64,000 nucleotides of DNA from Conus ventricosus (Eukaryota; Mollusca; Gastropoda; Neogastropoda; Conidae). This document shows positions 11,991 through 25,730 of the stretch, piece after piece (position 1 is the stretch's first letter; every line of letters begins with the position of its first letter). The stretch spans positions 61,941,968 through 62,005,967 of the forward strand of contig CM031604.1 in the NCBI GenBank assembly GCA_018398815.1. Reading direction: 5' to 3'. The position numbers and the translations under genes are program-made. The notes under the pieces were generated by a model that worked only from the letters and a program-made list of their open reading frames with translations, ran no database searches and was not told the origin of the DNA.

Positions 11991-14851
11991 TGGAGCATAG
12001 TTCATTCTTGCTTGAGAGCATACACTTTCTGGTGCACAAGAAGTCTGGATAAAGAACACCAGAAATCCTAAAAAGTCAGTCTTTTAAAGAAGGAAGCTGT
12101 GTTTGGGCCCATTCTAGTATAGATGATGATAACTTTTCTTTCTTTCTGCGTACGCAGGCTGATACTCCTGCGGACACTCCCTGTATAGCCGGGCATTGGA
12201 GTTTTGTGTGTATGACCCTTTTTTATCCCGCCATTAAGGCAGCCATACTCCATCTTCGGGGAAGGTGCATGCTATGTGTCACGTGTCATCCATACCAACG
12301 GCCAAACTGGCCTTCTCTTCCGAAAGTTGGTGAGGGGGATTTTACGTGTGTGCAAGATGTTATGCGTGCGTGTGACCTCGGTTTATAGTCTCATTCGAAG
12401 GACTATATATGGGAATGGAGTCAGAACCAATGTTAACTCCGAGGGAAAAATCCCCCTATACCGAAATTCGAACCCGCAACCCCAGGATCACGAGTCTGGC
12501 GCTCTACCAACTGAGCTCTACCAACTGAGCTATCCGGCCCCCCCCCGATGATGATAACAACGGTCCAGAGAAAAAAGCTTTTAAAGGATAAGTCTTTAGC
12601 ACCTGCTCTGTGGAATAGTCTCCCTTCTTCACTGCGTAACACGGACTCTTTAGAGACTTTTAAAACCTCCCTAAAGACACATCTTTTCCCTCGGACTGAT
12701 TAACGATATCCAGTTACCACTGTGTGCGTGTTTGCTGGTGTTAAACGAGCTCCTGTGTCTGTCTGCGTGTGTGAGTTCCCCCCCCCCCCCCCGGCGGTGT
12801 GTGTGTGTGTATGCGCGCGCTTTGAATTAGAATTATAATTTTTATCATGTTTTTCTGTAATATGCGTTTTGGGGCTCTTGCGAGGTAAAGCGCTCTATAA
12901 ATATCCTTTTACATTACATTACATTACATTAGTTTCAGGTCTATCTTGTATTAGGAAATTAGTCTGATATCGACAAAAAAAAAAGAAACATACCACCCGA
13001 AAGGAAGGGAGTCTTTTGTGGGAGGGTGGCCTAGTCTAATAACAATCATCTCAGGGACAACAATAACAATAACAGCAAAACAAAAAACAACAACAAAAAA
13101 GAAAAATCACCTAAGCGTTTAAAGAAAGGAAGACTTCATTGGTGGAGGGGTTGGGGGTCACTTTAGCGTAGACAGAGGCAGAAGTGTTAAAAAGAAGTTA
13201 AGTCTTTAAAGACAGGGAATCTTTAGAAGAAGGTCTGTCTAACATTGACACAGACTGAAATGTTTGTGAACAGGGAGCAAAGAGTATACACACTGTCACA
13301 GTCCTACCAACCTGCATATTTTTGGTTGTTCATTTGCTCTTTTTTTGTGTGTGGTTTGGGCACTGTAATTGTCAAGGGCGTTTGTTCACGCCAAATTGGA
13401 GTAAGCCATATGTTTGGGTAATTAAAGATAAGATAAAAAGCCTTTAACTACTCTCTAAGAAACTACTACCAAGAGCATAGCAAAAAAGTTTTTTTTTTTG
13501 TTGTTTGTTGAAAATGCTGCACCTGTTTCTTGGAAAGTACTGTATTCTTTGAAACTCTTGACAGCAAAGTTCAGATGCACAGAGCATTTTACTTGTTTCT
13601 GATTGATTTTATTATTATTATAAAAGACTTACAGGATGGCAGATCAGATATCAGCATCCTGTTATACTGTTTTTCTAGTTTGTGTAATTGGCTGTTTTTG
13701 TTGTTTGTTTTCTTTTTCTTAGTTTGTCTGGATTGTTGTGATAAGCTGACAGTGAACTAATTGTCAAAGCAACTGAGATAATCAGGACATGCAAAGATGT
13801 ATTGAATCTTGAAATCTTGAAATGCTTCTCCTCTGTGTCTTCCTGTCTGTCTGTCTCTGTCTCTCTGTCTGTCTGTCAGTTTGTCTGTCTGTCGTCTGTC
13901 TCTTTCTCTCACACACTCACACACACACATGCACACACTCTGTCTCTGTATCTCTCTGTCTCTCTGTCTCTCCTACATGCTATGCTCCTTGTGAGTTTTT
14001 GTTTCCTCCATTTTTTTCAAAACTTTCATTTAAAAAAAAAAAAAAAGGAATGCTTTGGTTGTAGTTGATTCTAATAGCAAATTCTTACGTTCACAAAACA
14101 TTGAAAACTTCAGCTTTGAAATATTTCCCCTGCATCAGTGGGAACCTTCCTTCAGAATTCGTTGAGTTGAAGTAGTGAACAAAAGTTGCAATGTCATGGT
14201 TTTTTTTTTTTTAGCTTAAAATGAAGACCAATTTCCACTGAGTCATTATTCTGTGGGCAGGTATGCAATGATTACAAAGAAACCAGCAGGGGTTATCGGC
14301 GCTCAGCAAGAAAGCCCTAGTGGTGCCATTCAGTGGCTGTATGAGCTTCCTGACACCAGTCAATTATCAGGGTAGGTTTTGTTGGGAATCAGAAAAAATG
14401 AAACAACACAAAAACATCTACACATACTTGTTCACTCTCTCTCACATAGACTGGTGTACTTTCATGAGCACACACATTCACACTCTACAAGCTGTCCTTT
14501 ACATTCGCTCATGCTTGCTTGTGCTTGCATTCATATTCACACTTAAGAGCTTGTGTGTTGGATATGTGTGTGTGTGTGCGCGCACAAATATAGATGTGTT
14601 CATAAACACTCGCAACAAAAATATTCACTGTCATGTTCACACACACTCTAGCATACACACATATAGAACACACACATATATACAATTCACACACACTTGT
14701 AATACAAACATACAAACACACACACATATTCTTGCACACATTTACATAGAGTCGTGCAAAATGCCTGGCCACTCTGACACACATTCTATACCCTCCTCCT
14801 CCACATCCTACACATACATGCACGCACGCACGCACGCACACACGCACGCAA

Positions 14852-14890
<39 letters not shown>

Positions 14891-17800
14891 TGCACAACCT
14901 GTTTTTCCTATGCATGTACATCGACGCAAGCAAGTATAAAACAAAAAATTATCAAGTGTGTCTTTCACTTGGATGAGCGGGTGGGAGGATGGGGGGTGTG
15001 GGGGGGGTGTGGGGGGGGTGTGGGGGGGGGTGTGGGGGGGGTGTGGGGGGGGGGGGGGCTAGCAGGTTTGGAGTTGGAGTAATGGGTATTGGGCAATGAA
15101 TGGGACAGCTCACTGCTGCTTTCTTATTCTCAGCCATTGCTAAGCTTGATCTTCAATATAATGGAAGAGCAACTTGTCTACGGAGAGGTGTAAATGTGAG
15201 GCTGCCACAAGACTACCCTATTGAGGTGATCCTGCACTGCTATTGAATTACTATCGTGGCACTCATTTTAAACCTCTGTACATAGGACAACGTGGGTAAT
15301 TTGCAATAATCGTGTTACCACAGAGCCATACGATATGGTAGAATCACCATCAAGGAGATCATTGTCTTATGTAAAATGTAACTTTCTCATCACAGCAATA
15401 ATTTCTATGAAGTTCAGGCTGTTCTGCCTGAGGACAGAATATGCGGCGTTAATATGGAGCCATCTCATCCCACCTCCTCTTCAAAGCCCATCCCATCTCC
15501 CTTTGTTTCCCTTTGTTTCCCTTGTTTCCCTTTGTGATTTTCCAACTTGAGTTTTGAGAAGTTTCTGATCACTTCAGCAGAAAAGTTGTTAATCAGTGAT
15601 CATGATCAGTCGTTATGATGTGTGTGTTAGTGTACAGAAGGTTTTTTACTGCATCTTTACACACACACACACACACACAAAAATTATAGTTGTTGTTATA
15701 CTTTTGTTTTAAATTTGTAAAGCAACGTTTTATTTATCCACTATTGTTTTTGTTCAGCATTAAGTTTGTTATATTGATATGTGATATACGCGTTGAGATA
15801 TGAACTCCAGCAAATTATTATCATGATGATGATTATTGTTATTGGTATGATAATAATGATGATATTGTCTAAATGTTATAGTGGTTGTTAATATGATTTT
15901 CCATTATGTCATTTATATACTAATAGTGAAATCATTTCTTACACAATTGTCATGTTCATCTTAATTATGTCTCTATTAATATTAAAATCATTTTTATGAA
16001 ATTATTATCTTCATTGCGGTTGCTATAATAATTGCAGTCATCATGATAATCGCCAGTTCTGTCACCATCGGTATAATGATAACTGGCACCATCATCATCA
16101 TCATCATCATCATCGTTATCACATTTTACTTTTGTTTTTATCCAGAGGTTTGCAGAAGATGGTGGTGAGCATGCTGGTATCACTCATGGAGCGAGAGCCC
16201 AGTCGAGTGTGGAGCTTTGAGCGCTTCTTCCAGGAGACCAGAGCATTCTGGCATGTGAGGCGGTGGTTGTGTTGGCCCTGTTCCTCATCACAGCCCCTTT
16301 GATGCTGCGTACCTCCCTCCGCTCCACAGTCAGTCAGACGCACAGGACGATGGTGGAGGATTAGACCGTAAAATATGTGCCTGTCATCGTATTCAGAGAC
16401 CTCTGGCAGGAGGATTGGAATACACAGACGGATAACAAACTCTTCAGATCCGTCCAAACGTTAAGAGTTCCTCTCATCTACGTCTGGTGTCGTAAAGAAG
16501 AAACAGTTTCTGTGCCGGCTGCACACCGGCCATCGTATTTACCCATTCATACCTTTTAAAGAGTGAAGAAGCTCCGTGGTGCATTCCATGTCATGTGCCA
16601 CTCACAATGAAACATATTCTTTAGAGTGTTGGGACTTGCACGATGTGAACACAAACATTTACAGCAGAGTCCATGAAAATCCTGTTCAAGATGTCCCGCC
16701 CTGACATGATCTGTGGGTTTTTGAGAGAGATTAACATTTTTTTTCATCTGATTTAAGATTTTACGGAAGAAAGATCTTAAACGAAGTTTCTGGTGCGTTT
16801 CTAGAAGAGGTCATTTAAAGAGATGTATGAAAGGTATTTTTTTCGTTTTTTTTCATGACTTGTGAGTTGATTTTAACGTGGTGACAGCCCTGATGTGGCC
16901 CTTTGCGTTCGGCCGGCTATAAGCAACATTACCTTACCTTACTGTCATCTTATTCAAGGGATCTTTTCTTTGAGCAATTTCTGTGAGTATGCTGGTAGCA
17001 TTTTAGTGTACTATGAACTCACAACAGTTTGGAATAGTATTCCCTCTTATGATAATCTTGTTCAGTACTTGATTCACTGCTTGCTTGCTTGTTTGTTTGA
17101 TTGATTGATTGATTTAGTTATTGAGTTACTCATTATCCGTCATTCACCTTCCACATTTCCATCAATCTGTTATTGATAAATAAATGACTGATTAACCAAC
17201 ATAAAACATTATAGGCTTTAGTTTGTCCTTTTTTTTTTTTTTTTAGCAAGGAGACAACTGATGTGGTAGCACATGCATAACAAGCAAAGTGAACATATTG
17301 ATCATTCAGTCCACACACTTTCACATGATCCATGAGCTCAGATACCTGTGCATGTGCCATCAGGCTCCACACTGCACATACATGGAATAAACTTCAACAC
17401 ATATGTACAGACATGCCAAATCCATGTGCCATGGGTGAGAATATTTATAAACATGACGAAAAGTTAGTACCTAAAACTTTCTACCAGAAATACTGTGATT
17501 GCAGTGTCACAGGGTACGCACTCCATTTAAAACACTAATTAATGAATTAATGAATTAATTCAGTTTCTCATTTATTTATGCACCCAACCATTCATCATCC
17601 ATCCACCCATCTAATCCCTCTGCCCATCTATTAATGATTAATTATTCATGGCAGTGTCAAACAGCTTAAAGAGGAGCTTGGGAAGCAGTGGAGCAACACA
17701 GATAAGGAGCTTCATGACACGCTGTACGTGAGTCACGGTTGAGTGACTGGCTACAGGACGGCGACCACTGTTCGACATGCCTTCGACAGATAGCGCGTCA

Positions 17801-18234
17801 CCCATTATCGCTCTGCCGGCCAGACTACCTGGCCTCGACAACATGGCCATCCCTGAACCGTCCATGTCCAAAATCGTTTCTGGTGAGACTGACCATTACG
17901 TGTTGTTTGTTGTGTCAGTCTGTGTCAGAAGGGGGTTGACCAGGTTGTCTCTGAGGAGGAGGGGTGGGAGTGGAAGGAGTGAGATAGGAATGGGGAGGGA
18001 TTGGTGAGAGTTGGCTGGGTTATGAGGGAGTGTCCCAAGATTTTTTTCAAAAGTACTGCAACCCTTCCTCCTCCCTACCCCCCCCCCCCCCCAAATTAAA
18101 AAAAAAATTAAAAGCTCTCATGCCTAGAAAGGTTTTTTAAAAGGGTAGGAAGAGTAGGGTTTGAGGACTTTGTGTGTGTGTGTAGTGTGTGTGTGTGTGT
18201 GAATGAGGGAAGACTGTGGTGTTGGTGTGTGTGT

Positions 18235-18283
<49 letters not shown>

Positions 18284-18689
18284 AGAGAGAGACTGTGGTG
18301 TGTGTGTGTGTGTGTGAGAAAGATAAACAAGGATACACACATTTTCACTGAATTCATAATTATGGAAACAAAATGTGTATGTGTATCTATGGTGCATGTA
18401 CTCAAACTTCTCTGCAAAAAAAACACATCAATTATATTCCCCACCAGTATAAGCACGTCCGGAAGTAAAATGTTGTTTTATGTATTTGTTGACCTTATTA
18501 TCCCAGCAGATAAACACATACAAACACATACAACACATACATACATACAGCACACACATGCATGCGCACACGCACACATACATATATACACACAAAGAAT
18601 ACGAAACACACCCACACACAAAATATGAAACACACACACATGCACACTTACACTCGCCATACCATACCACACCACATGCATGCGCGCGT

Positions 18690-18737
<48 letters not shown>

Positions 18738-21700
18738 CACACACACACACACATACCACAAAATACCAAACCAAAACCTAGGACCTGATGTTTGATAATA
18801 GTTTTAGGTTTTGTTACAGTAAAAAATTACATAATGTCAGATTAGCAACTTCTTTGATTTATAGATTTAGACTTAATACTTGAAAGCAAAGTTGTGTATA
18901 ACGTTAATTGCGTTGTAGCAAAAAAAAAAAAAAAAATCATATACTTTTCCATTGCAAAGGTTTGAAGTGATTTTCACCTGCTTTGCCCAAAGTCTTCTTA
19001 ATGTGAGTATTAAAGAACCAAGTTAGTCTGATACTGCATTAGTCCCCGAGTGAAAGCACTATCATTTTGTACCTGAAGTGGGCTCTGTTGTTTAACATTT
19101 GTTTATAATTTTATGTTGATTTGATATTTTCATTTGTAATTGCATATTCCTTACTGTTGTTTATGATAACCTAATACTGATCTTTTTCTCCTTCTCCCCC
19201 TTCCCCCCATTTTTTGTGTGTGTTTTGGTCTTATATCACATGATATGGATATTAAAGCCACTAAAGTCTACTGTATCGGATGTACAAAGGAAGGAATGTT
19301 TTTAGAGGGATACTCGCAGGCACACGAAAACAAAGGCAGACACATTGTTGTGTTCCAACCGGAAGCCTCTCGACTTTCGTCTTATTACCCAAAAGCCAGT
19401 GAATGAACATGCAAACATCTCCCTCTTTCAAATGGATCGAACCGGAACGAACGGAGTCGAAATCGAGACCGATCACCTATTCAATGGACACAACTTTCAA
19501 CTGAACTAAAGTCCATGTTTTGACTAGAAGAGTGGGTTATGACTAGACCGTTCTGAGCGTACGCGCGAATTAATAGTCATAGTCCTTCAAATAGGTTGGT
19601 GGTCTCCGTTTTCGGGTTTGGGCCTTCGGGGTTTTTGCTGCAAGTTGGGTAAAGGGGCAGGTCCCGTTGGCTTTGGGCAGGTGTTGCAACTGGTCCCTGG
19701 GTGGTGTCGTTGACGTTCCCTCTGTTGCAGGTCTGCTTTCCCCAGGTTCAGGAGGGTCCGGTGCCCCGTGGTACGGGCGATGTTGTGGCACAGGGTCGGA
19801 CATCAGGAAAGGGGGGTGAGCGGGGGACAGGCATGAAGGCACCATGGATGGGCGGTGCATCCAGGGACAGGGGGTTGTTTGGCAGATGCATTTTCGGGGT
19901 CATCCGCCGATTTCTGCGGACAAGTCCCCCATCAGAGGTCTTGATGATGAAGCTTCTGGGAGCCTCATGCTGCTTGATGACGGTGCCCTCTTTCTGCAGG
20001 TCAGGGACCCACACATTAACGCCGGGGAACAAGTCTTCAGGAGCAACAACGTTGTGTCGTCTGTTATAGTCCGCCGTCATCTTCTCCCGGTACTCCTTCT
20101 CCTTCCTTTTCAGGATGTTGATGTCAGGGGTCTGGGGCAGGAGGGACTCCGAGGTGCGGGGGACACGATTTTTGAAGGCGGCGTCCCATGCTCAGCTGAG
20201 CAGGGGAAAACCATTGGCCAAGGGGGTGTTGCGGTACATGAGGAGGCCAAGGTATTCGTCATCACACTCTTCATGAGGTTCTTGATGGTCTGCACGGCAC
20301 GTTCAACTTCGCCGTTGGACTGGGGTAGTGGGGTGGGGATGTCACTTGATCAAATCCCCAGGTTGTGGCGAAGGATGCGAAGTCGGAAGAGGCGAACTGG
20401 GGGCCGTTGTCCGTGACAAGGATGTCTGGGATACCGTGGCGGCTGAAGACTTTCTTTAGCCTGGCAATTGTCACCTCTGCTGTGGTGCTGTTGGGGATCA
20501 GAGTAATCTCGACGTCTCTCGAGTAGTAGTCAATTACCAGGAGATATATTTTTCCGTCATGGTGGAAGAAGTCAGCAGCAGCTCTCTGCCATGGTCGGTC
20601 TGGAAACGGGGTCCCCTTCATGGGTTCTGTCCTGGCTTTGCGATGTTTGGTGCATTCTGGGCAAGTTTTGACCATCGCTTCGATGTCCTTGGTTATGGAC
20701 GGCCACCACACGCTGTTGCAGGCGTTCTCCTTTGTCTTCAGTATGCCCTGGTGGCCGTCGTGCAGATGGCTCAGGATATCATGCCTCAGGGATGACGGAA
20801 TCACCAATCGTTGTCCCTTCATGAGCAGTCCATCATGAACAGTCAAGTTTCCAGCTTCACCCTTTTGTACTGCTTGGTGGCTTTGTTCAGCTGCTGCTTG
20901 TCGGGCCAGCCGTTGGTGACGTAGTGCATCACGATGGGGAGAGTGTCATCCTTCTTCAGTTCCGCTCTGATCTGTGCCAGCCTGTGGTCCGAAGCAGGTA
21001 TTTGTATATAGGACGGCATTGAGGTACACCTCGACCAGTTCTGTGAAGTCACCGTCTGGCAAGTCGTTGGCATCTTGGGGTGCTCTGGACAACGCATCAG
21101 CGGTGTGGAGTTCCTTGCCCGGGACATGGGGGATGGTGAAGCTGAAACGTAGCAGACGCATCCGGAAGCGCTGGACACGAACGGGCAGTTCGTCAATGAG
21201 TTTGGTAGAGAGCAGTGGAAACCAGGGGTTTGTGGTCGGTCTCTACATGAAAGTCTTTGCCGATCAGGAGGTCAGCCCAATGTTCTAGGCTCCACACAAT
21301 TGCAAGGGCTTCTTTCTCTATCTGGGCGTATCGTTTCTCCGTCTTTGTGAGAGATCTGCTGGCATACGCGACAGGTTCATGTCCATCGTTCTGACGCTGT
21401 AGTAGGACTGCGCCGAGGCCGAAACTGCTGGAGTCTGCTGAGACGACTGTGTCCCGCTCTGGGTGGTAGAGAGCAAGTGTCTCAGATGAGGTCAGGTCCT
21501 CCTTGAGGGAGTCGAAGGCCTCTGCTGGTCTGGGCCCCAGGTCCATGCAACGTCTTTGCGTAGAAAGGTCCCTCAGCGGTTTGGATTTGTCGGCAAGGTT
21601 TGGCACGAATTTCATAAGCTGGTTGACCATGCCCAGGAATCGCCTGACATCGCCAATGTTCTCTGGCTGTCTCATCTCCACGATGGCCTTGACTTTGGCA

Positions 21701-24072
21701 GGGTCCTTCCTCAGCCGTTTGAGTCGATGATCTGACCCAAGTATTCAAGCTGGGGTTTTTGGCGAACTCAAACTTCTCTAGGTTGAGGGTGAGGCCAGCT
21801 TGGGACAGCCTGTTCAGACCTTCCGCAGTCTTGTATCATGTTCTGACTTGTCCCTACCAAACACAAGAATGTCATCCATATGGCACACAACTCCGGCAAG
21901 TCCCTGCAGGATTGTGTCCATCTTCTTTTGGAAGTATTTCTGGAGCTGAGGAAATCCCATATGGTAATCTTAGGAATTTGAAGCGTCCGAAGGGTGTGAT
22001 GAATGTTGTGAGCTTGGAACTCTCATCATCCAGCTGGATCTGGTGAAGCCTGAATTGGCGTCGAGTTTGGTGAAGACTTTCCCCTCAGATATCTTGCTGA
22101 TGTCTCTCCACTGCTGGCATGGCATAGACTTCCCTCTTCACGCTGTTGTTGAGTCGAGTCAAGTCCACGCAGATACGTAAAATTGCCGTTGGTCTTTGGT
22201 ACACACGATTGGGCTACACCAGTCCGTCGGGTGGTCCACTGGTACAATGACGTTGTTCTCAACCATCTTGTTCAGCTCAGCTTCCACCTCTTTAGTAGTG
22301 GGACCGGGACACGACGAGGAACTGACTGTGAGAAGGGCTTTGAATTGTCTTTGAGGAGGATGGTCTGTTCTCCCTCAAGCCTCCCAAGTCCTCTGAAGAG
22401 TCTGGGGAACCGTCGTCGAACATCGTCGATAGATGTGAAGGTGGTATGTGTAGGATCAGTGGCTGCCGAGTCAGGCTGCTCCCTCCGTGATGAATGTTGG
22501 CGTTCTGCTGTGGGTGTCGTACGTATGGCGCGTATGGGAAAGGCTCCAGGGATGTCATGGATCAATCCGAGTTTCTGGATTGCTGGCATCCCGAGGAGGA
22601 GTTTTGAAGTCTGGGCGACGTACACCTTCTCCCATATCTGGGTGCAACCATGGGCAAGTTTGATGTAGGCGAATCCTATGACATCCAGTGGCTGGTCGCC
22701 TGGCCAAGAAGACGGCGATCTGGAGGTCGAAGCTGACCGAAGGCTGGTTTGAAGACGTTGGCTGGCATCACAGAGACCTGGGCGCCAGTGTCGATGCACC
22801 AAGTAAAGTCCAGCGAGCCAATTTTCAGCTTGATGTGCCATCCTGGGTCGGTGCCAGATGGGTGCTTGTCATGCACTCCACCAATGAAGTATCCATCTTC
22901 ATCCTGGTCTGACAGCTCATCTTGTTGGACTTCCTTCACGGAACGCCGAACTCCTGCAGATGACAGCGAAATGTCCCCTCTTGTTGCACTTTCTGCAAAT
23001 GCTTCTGCTGCTGGGCATTGGCCTTGCCAATGGGGTGTTTTCTGTCGCAGTATCCGCAGTTGTTAGGGTGCTTTGCCCTCCAGGAGTTGTTGCCTGGCCC
23101 TCTTGTCGTGGAGGCCCGCGTCTCTCTCCATCCAGACCAGGTCTCGCTCTCGACACTGCATCAACTGCGGCGGTTTTAGAGCTAGCAAGCTCGCTTCTCG
23201 TCATCTCTCTCATTGACAGTATCTCAACTGTCTTTGTAGAGTCAGGCTTGCACCTATATCATACAGCTTCAGCTTGGCGGTGTCATCATGACAAGTGAAA
23301 ACAAGCTTGTCCCTCACCATCATGTCTACCTCTCCGAATTTGCAGGCAGCCGCCTTTTCTCTCACCACTCGTTTCCAGGACTCAAAGTTCTGCCCTGGTT
23401 CCCTCTGCAGGTGAAGCCAGAACTGTTCCCTGAGCATCAGCTGGGGATCGCGCTGGTGAAAATATTGGTCGAACTTGGCTAGCACTGTGGTGTAGTTGGA
23501 CTTGTCCTCTGCTGGCAGAGGGTTGTCTACAATCGACTGGATTAGGTCTTTCCCCCAAGAAAACAAAGTTAAGTAGATCTCGAGGCCGTCATCGCCAATA
23601 TGATGAAGCAAAGGCCTACCTTGATACTGTCCGTCTTCTCTGCTGCTCCTGTGGCTTGCAGGAAGATGTCGAACTTGAGTTTCCACTTTTTCCACGCTGC
23701 ACTCGGATTAACCCGCCGCCAACGCTCAACGGTCGGGCGATCGAAGTATAGATTATCTGCCATGATGTAGAAGAGGTTCGTTTAGCTTCTAAAACCATCT
23801 ACTGTATCGGATGTACAAAGGAAGGAATGTTTTAGAGGGATACTCGCAGGCACACGAAAACAAAGGCAGACGACATTGTTGTGTTCCAACCGGAAGCCTC
23901 TCGACTTTCGTCTTATTACCCAAAAGCCAGTGAATGAACATGCTACAAAAGGACGCACACACGCATGCACCACACACACACCCCACACACACACATGCAC
24001 ACACACATGCACACACACATGCACACACAAACACACAGGCACACACATGCACACCACACCCCACACAATACA

Positions 24073-24120
<48 letters not shown>

Positions 24121-24411
24121 TACACACCACATGCACACAGATACACACACACAGATGAACACAGACACACAGACACACAGACACACACACACAGACACAT
24201 ACACACACACAAAACACACCCCACACACACACACACACACACCACACACACTCACTCACACAGACACACACACACACAGACACAGACACACACACAGACA
24301 CACAACACACAGACACACACACCACAAAACACACCACACACGGACACACAGACACAGACACACACACACACAACACACACACACACACACACAACACACA
24401 CACACACCACA

Positions 24412-24455
<44 letters not shown>

Positions 24456-25299
24456 CACACTCCAGAAGAACACAACTCTGGGAAGGGTCTTTAATATCCA
24501 GGTCATGAGATTTTTCAAGACCCTCACATTGCCTACCTTTGTTTCTTAACACTTTTAGAGACTTTGAACTTTACGGGAAACAGTTGGAGTCCAGTGGCAC
24601 ACACAGGCCGAGAGATGGGCGCCATTGCAGCACTGATAGACCGGCGCACCGGCAGCCTTGGCCTTGTTTCAGCAGCACCTTCTGATGCTTCGACACAGGC
24701 TTCGGGCAGCACCTAGTGCCTCTTGTTCTTTGTGGTATTGTTAGTGGTATGGTCACCCTGTCTGCAGGGTTAGTTTTTAGTGGCGTGCATACTTGTGTGT
24801 GTGTAGTGTGTGTGTGTATGTGTGTGTGTTTCATCTGTGTATGTGTGTGTGTGTGTGTGTGTTAGTGCATGTGTGTTTGTATGTTTGTGTTTATGTTTGT
24901 GTGTGTTTGTCATTGCATGTTTGCATGTTTCTCTATGTGGTGTTTGTGTCTGTAGGTGAGTGAGTGTGTGTGTGTGTGCTTGTGTGCTTATCCCCAAGTA
25001 TGCGTGTGTATGCATGTGTGTGTTCATATGTGTGCAAATGGTGTGTGTGGTGTGTTCATGTGTGTATGTTTGTTTGTGTGTGTGTGCGCGTTTGTGTCTA
25101 AATTGATTCACAAGTCGATTTATATATAAATGTGTTTATGGATGTGAAAGTGCATTCAGCATTCATATACAGGTGTGTGTGTGTGTGTGCTTATGCATGC
25201 ATGCGCTGTGTGTGCATATTAGTTTGGTTAGTGTGTGCGTTTATATGTGTACAGATCCAGTAGCATGGATATGTGTGTGGACTTGGATACATCTCCACA

Positions 25300-25335
<36 letters not shown>

Positions 25336-25385
25336 CACACACACCACACACAACACACACACAGAGCCCAATGCTCACACACACA

Positions 25386-25481
<96 letters not shown>

Positions 25482-25483
25482 TA

Positions 25484-25531
<48 letters not shown>

Positions 25532-25686
25532 TACACATACACATACAAGTAAGCATTCACATGTGGACACAGACCACAGTAGTGCATATATACCTGCACA
25601 CATTCGCATGCATACACACAGGCGGCCATGCATGGAAACACATGCTTTCGCATGCATGTTCACATAATTCACATACAAATGCACAA

Positions 25687-25730
<44 letters not shown>

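Larger units (their letters stand above)
19267..23947 (-). mobile_element. Near-complete Ty3/Gypsy LTR retrotransposon
   Basis: Minus-strand element with LTRs of about 150 bp at 23798-23947 (5') and 19267-19417 (3'), a gag with zinc knuckle, protease, reverse transcriptase, RNase H, integrase and a chromo-like C-terminal tail in the order of Ty3/Gypsy. The LTRs differ only by a few bases, which points to a recent insertion. AAAG on both outer flanks (19263-19266, 23948-23951) is a possible 4-bp target duplication. Several frameshifts break the polyprotein, by decay or by sequencing error. Confidence 0.92.

Noticed and set aside
12478..12538. Functional tRNA gene
   Set aside because: The A and B boxes belong to a SINE head; the duplicated A-box region and lack of an acceptor stem argue against a true tRNA.
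14320..14976. 218-codon + strand frame
   Set aside because: Begins in the kinase exon region but its length comes from reading through CA repeats (His/Thr runs) past a good donor site.
15120..15195. Possible kinase exon after CTCAG at 15133
   Set aside because: The flanking exons 14261-14371 and 16146-16254 join in exact phase and match the family without an insert.
19844..20416. 190-codon + strand frame
   Set aside because: Antisense shadow of the Gypsy integrase region; no recognisable domain.
22183..22668. 161-codon + strand frame
   Set aside because: Antisense shadow of the Gypsy protease/RT region.
23952..24462. Possible CRISPR-like or satellite array
   Set aside because: No repeat-spacer structure; simple dinucleotide repeats in a eukaryotic intron.
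23876..24549. Overlapping frames of about 200 codons with His-Thr or Cys-Val repeats
   Set aside because: Artefacts of a CA dinucleotide array open in several frames on both strands.
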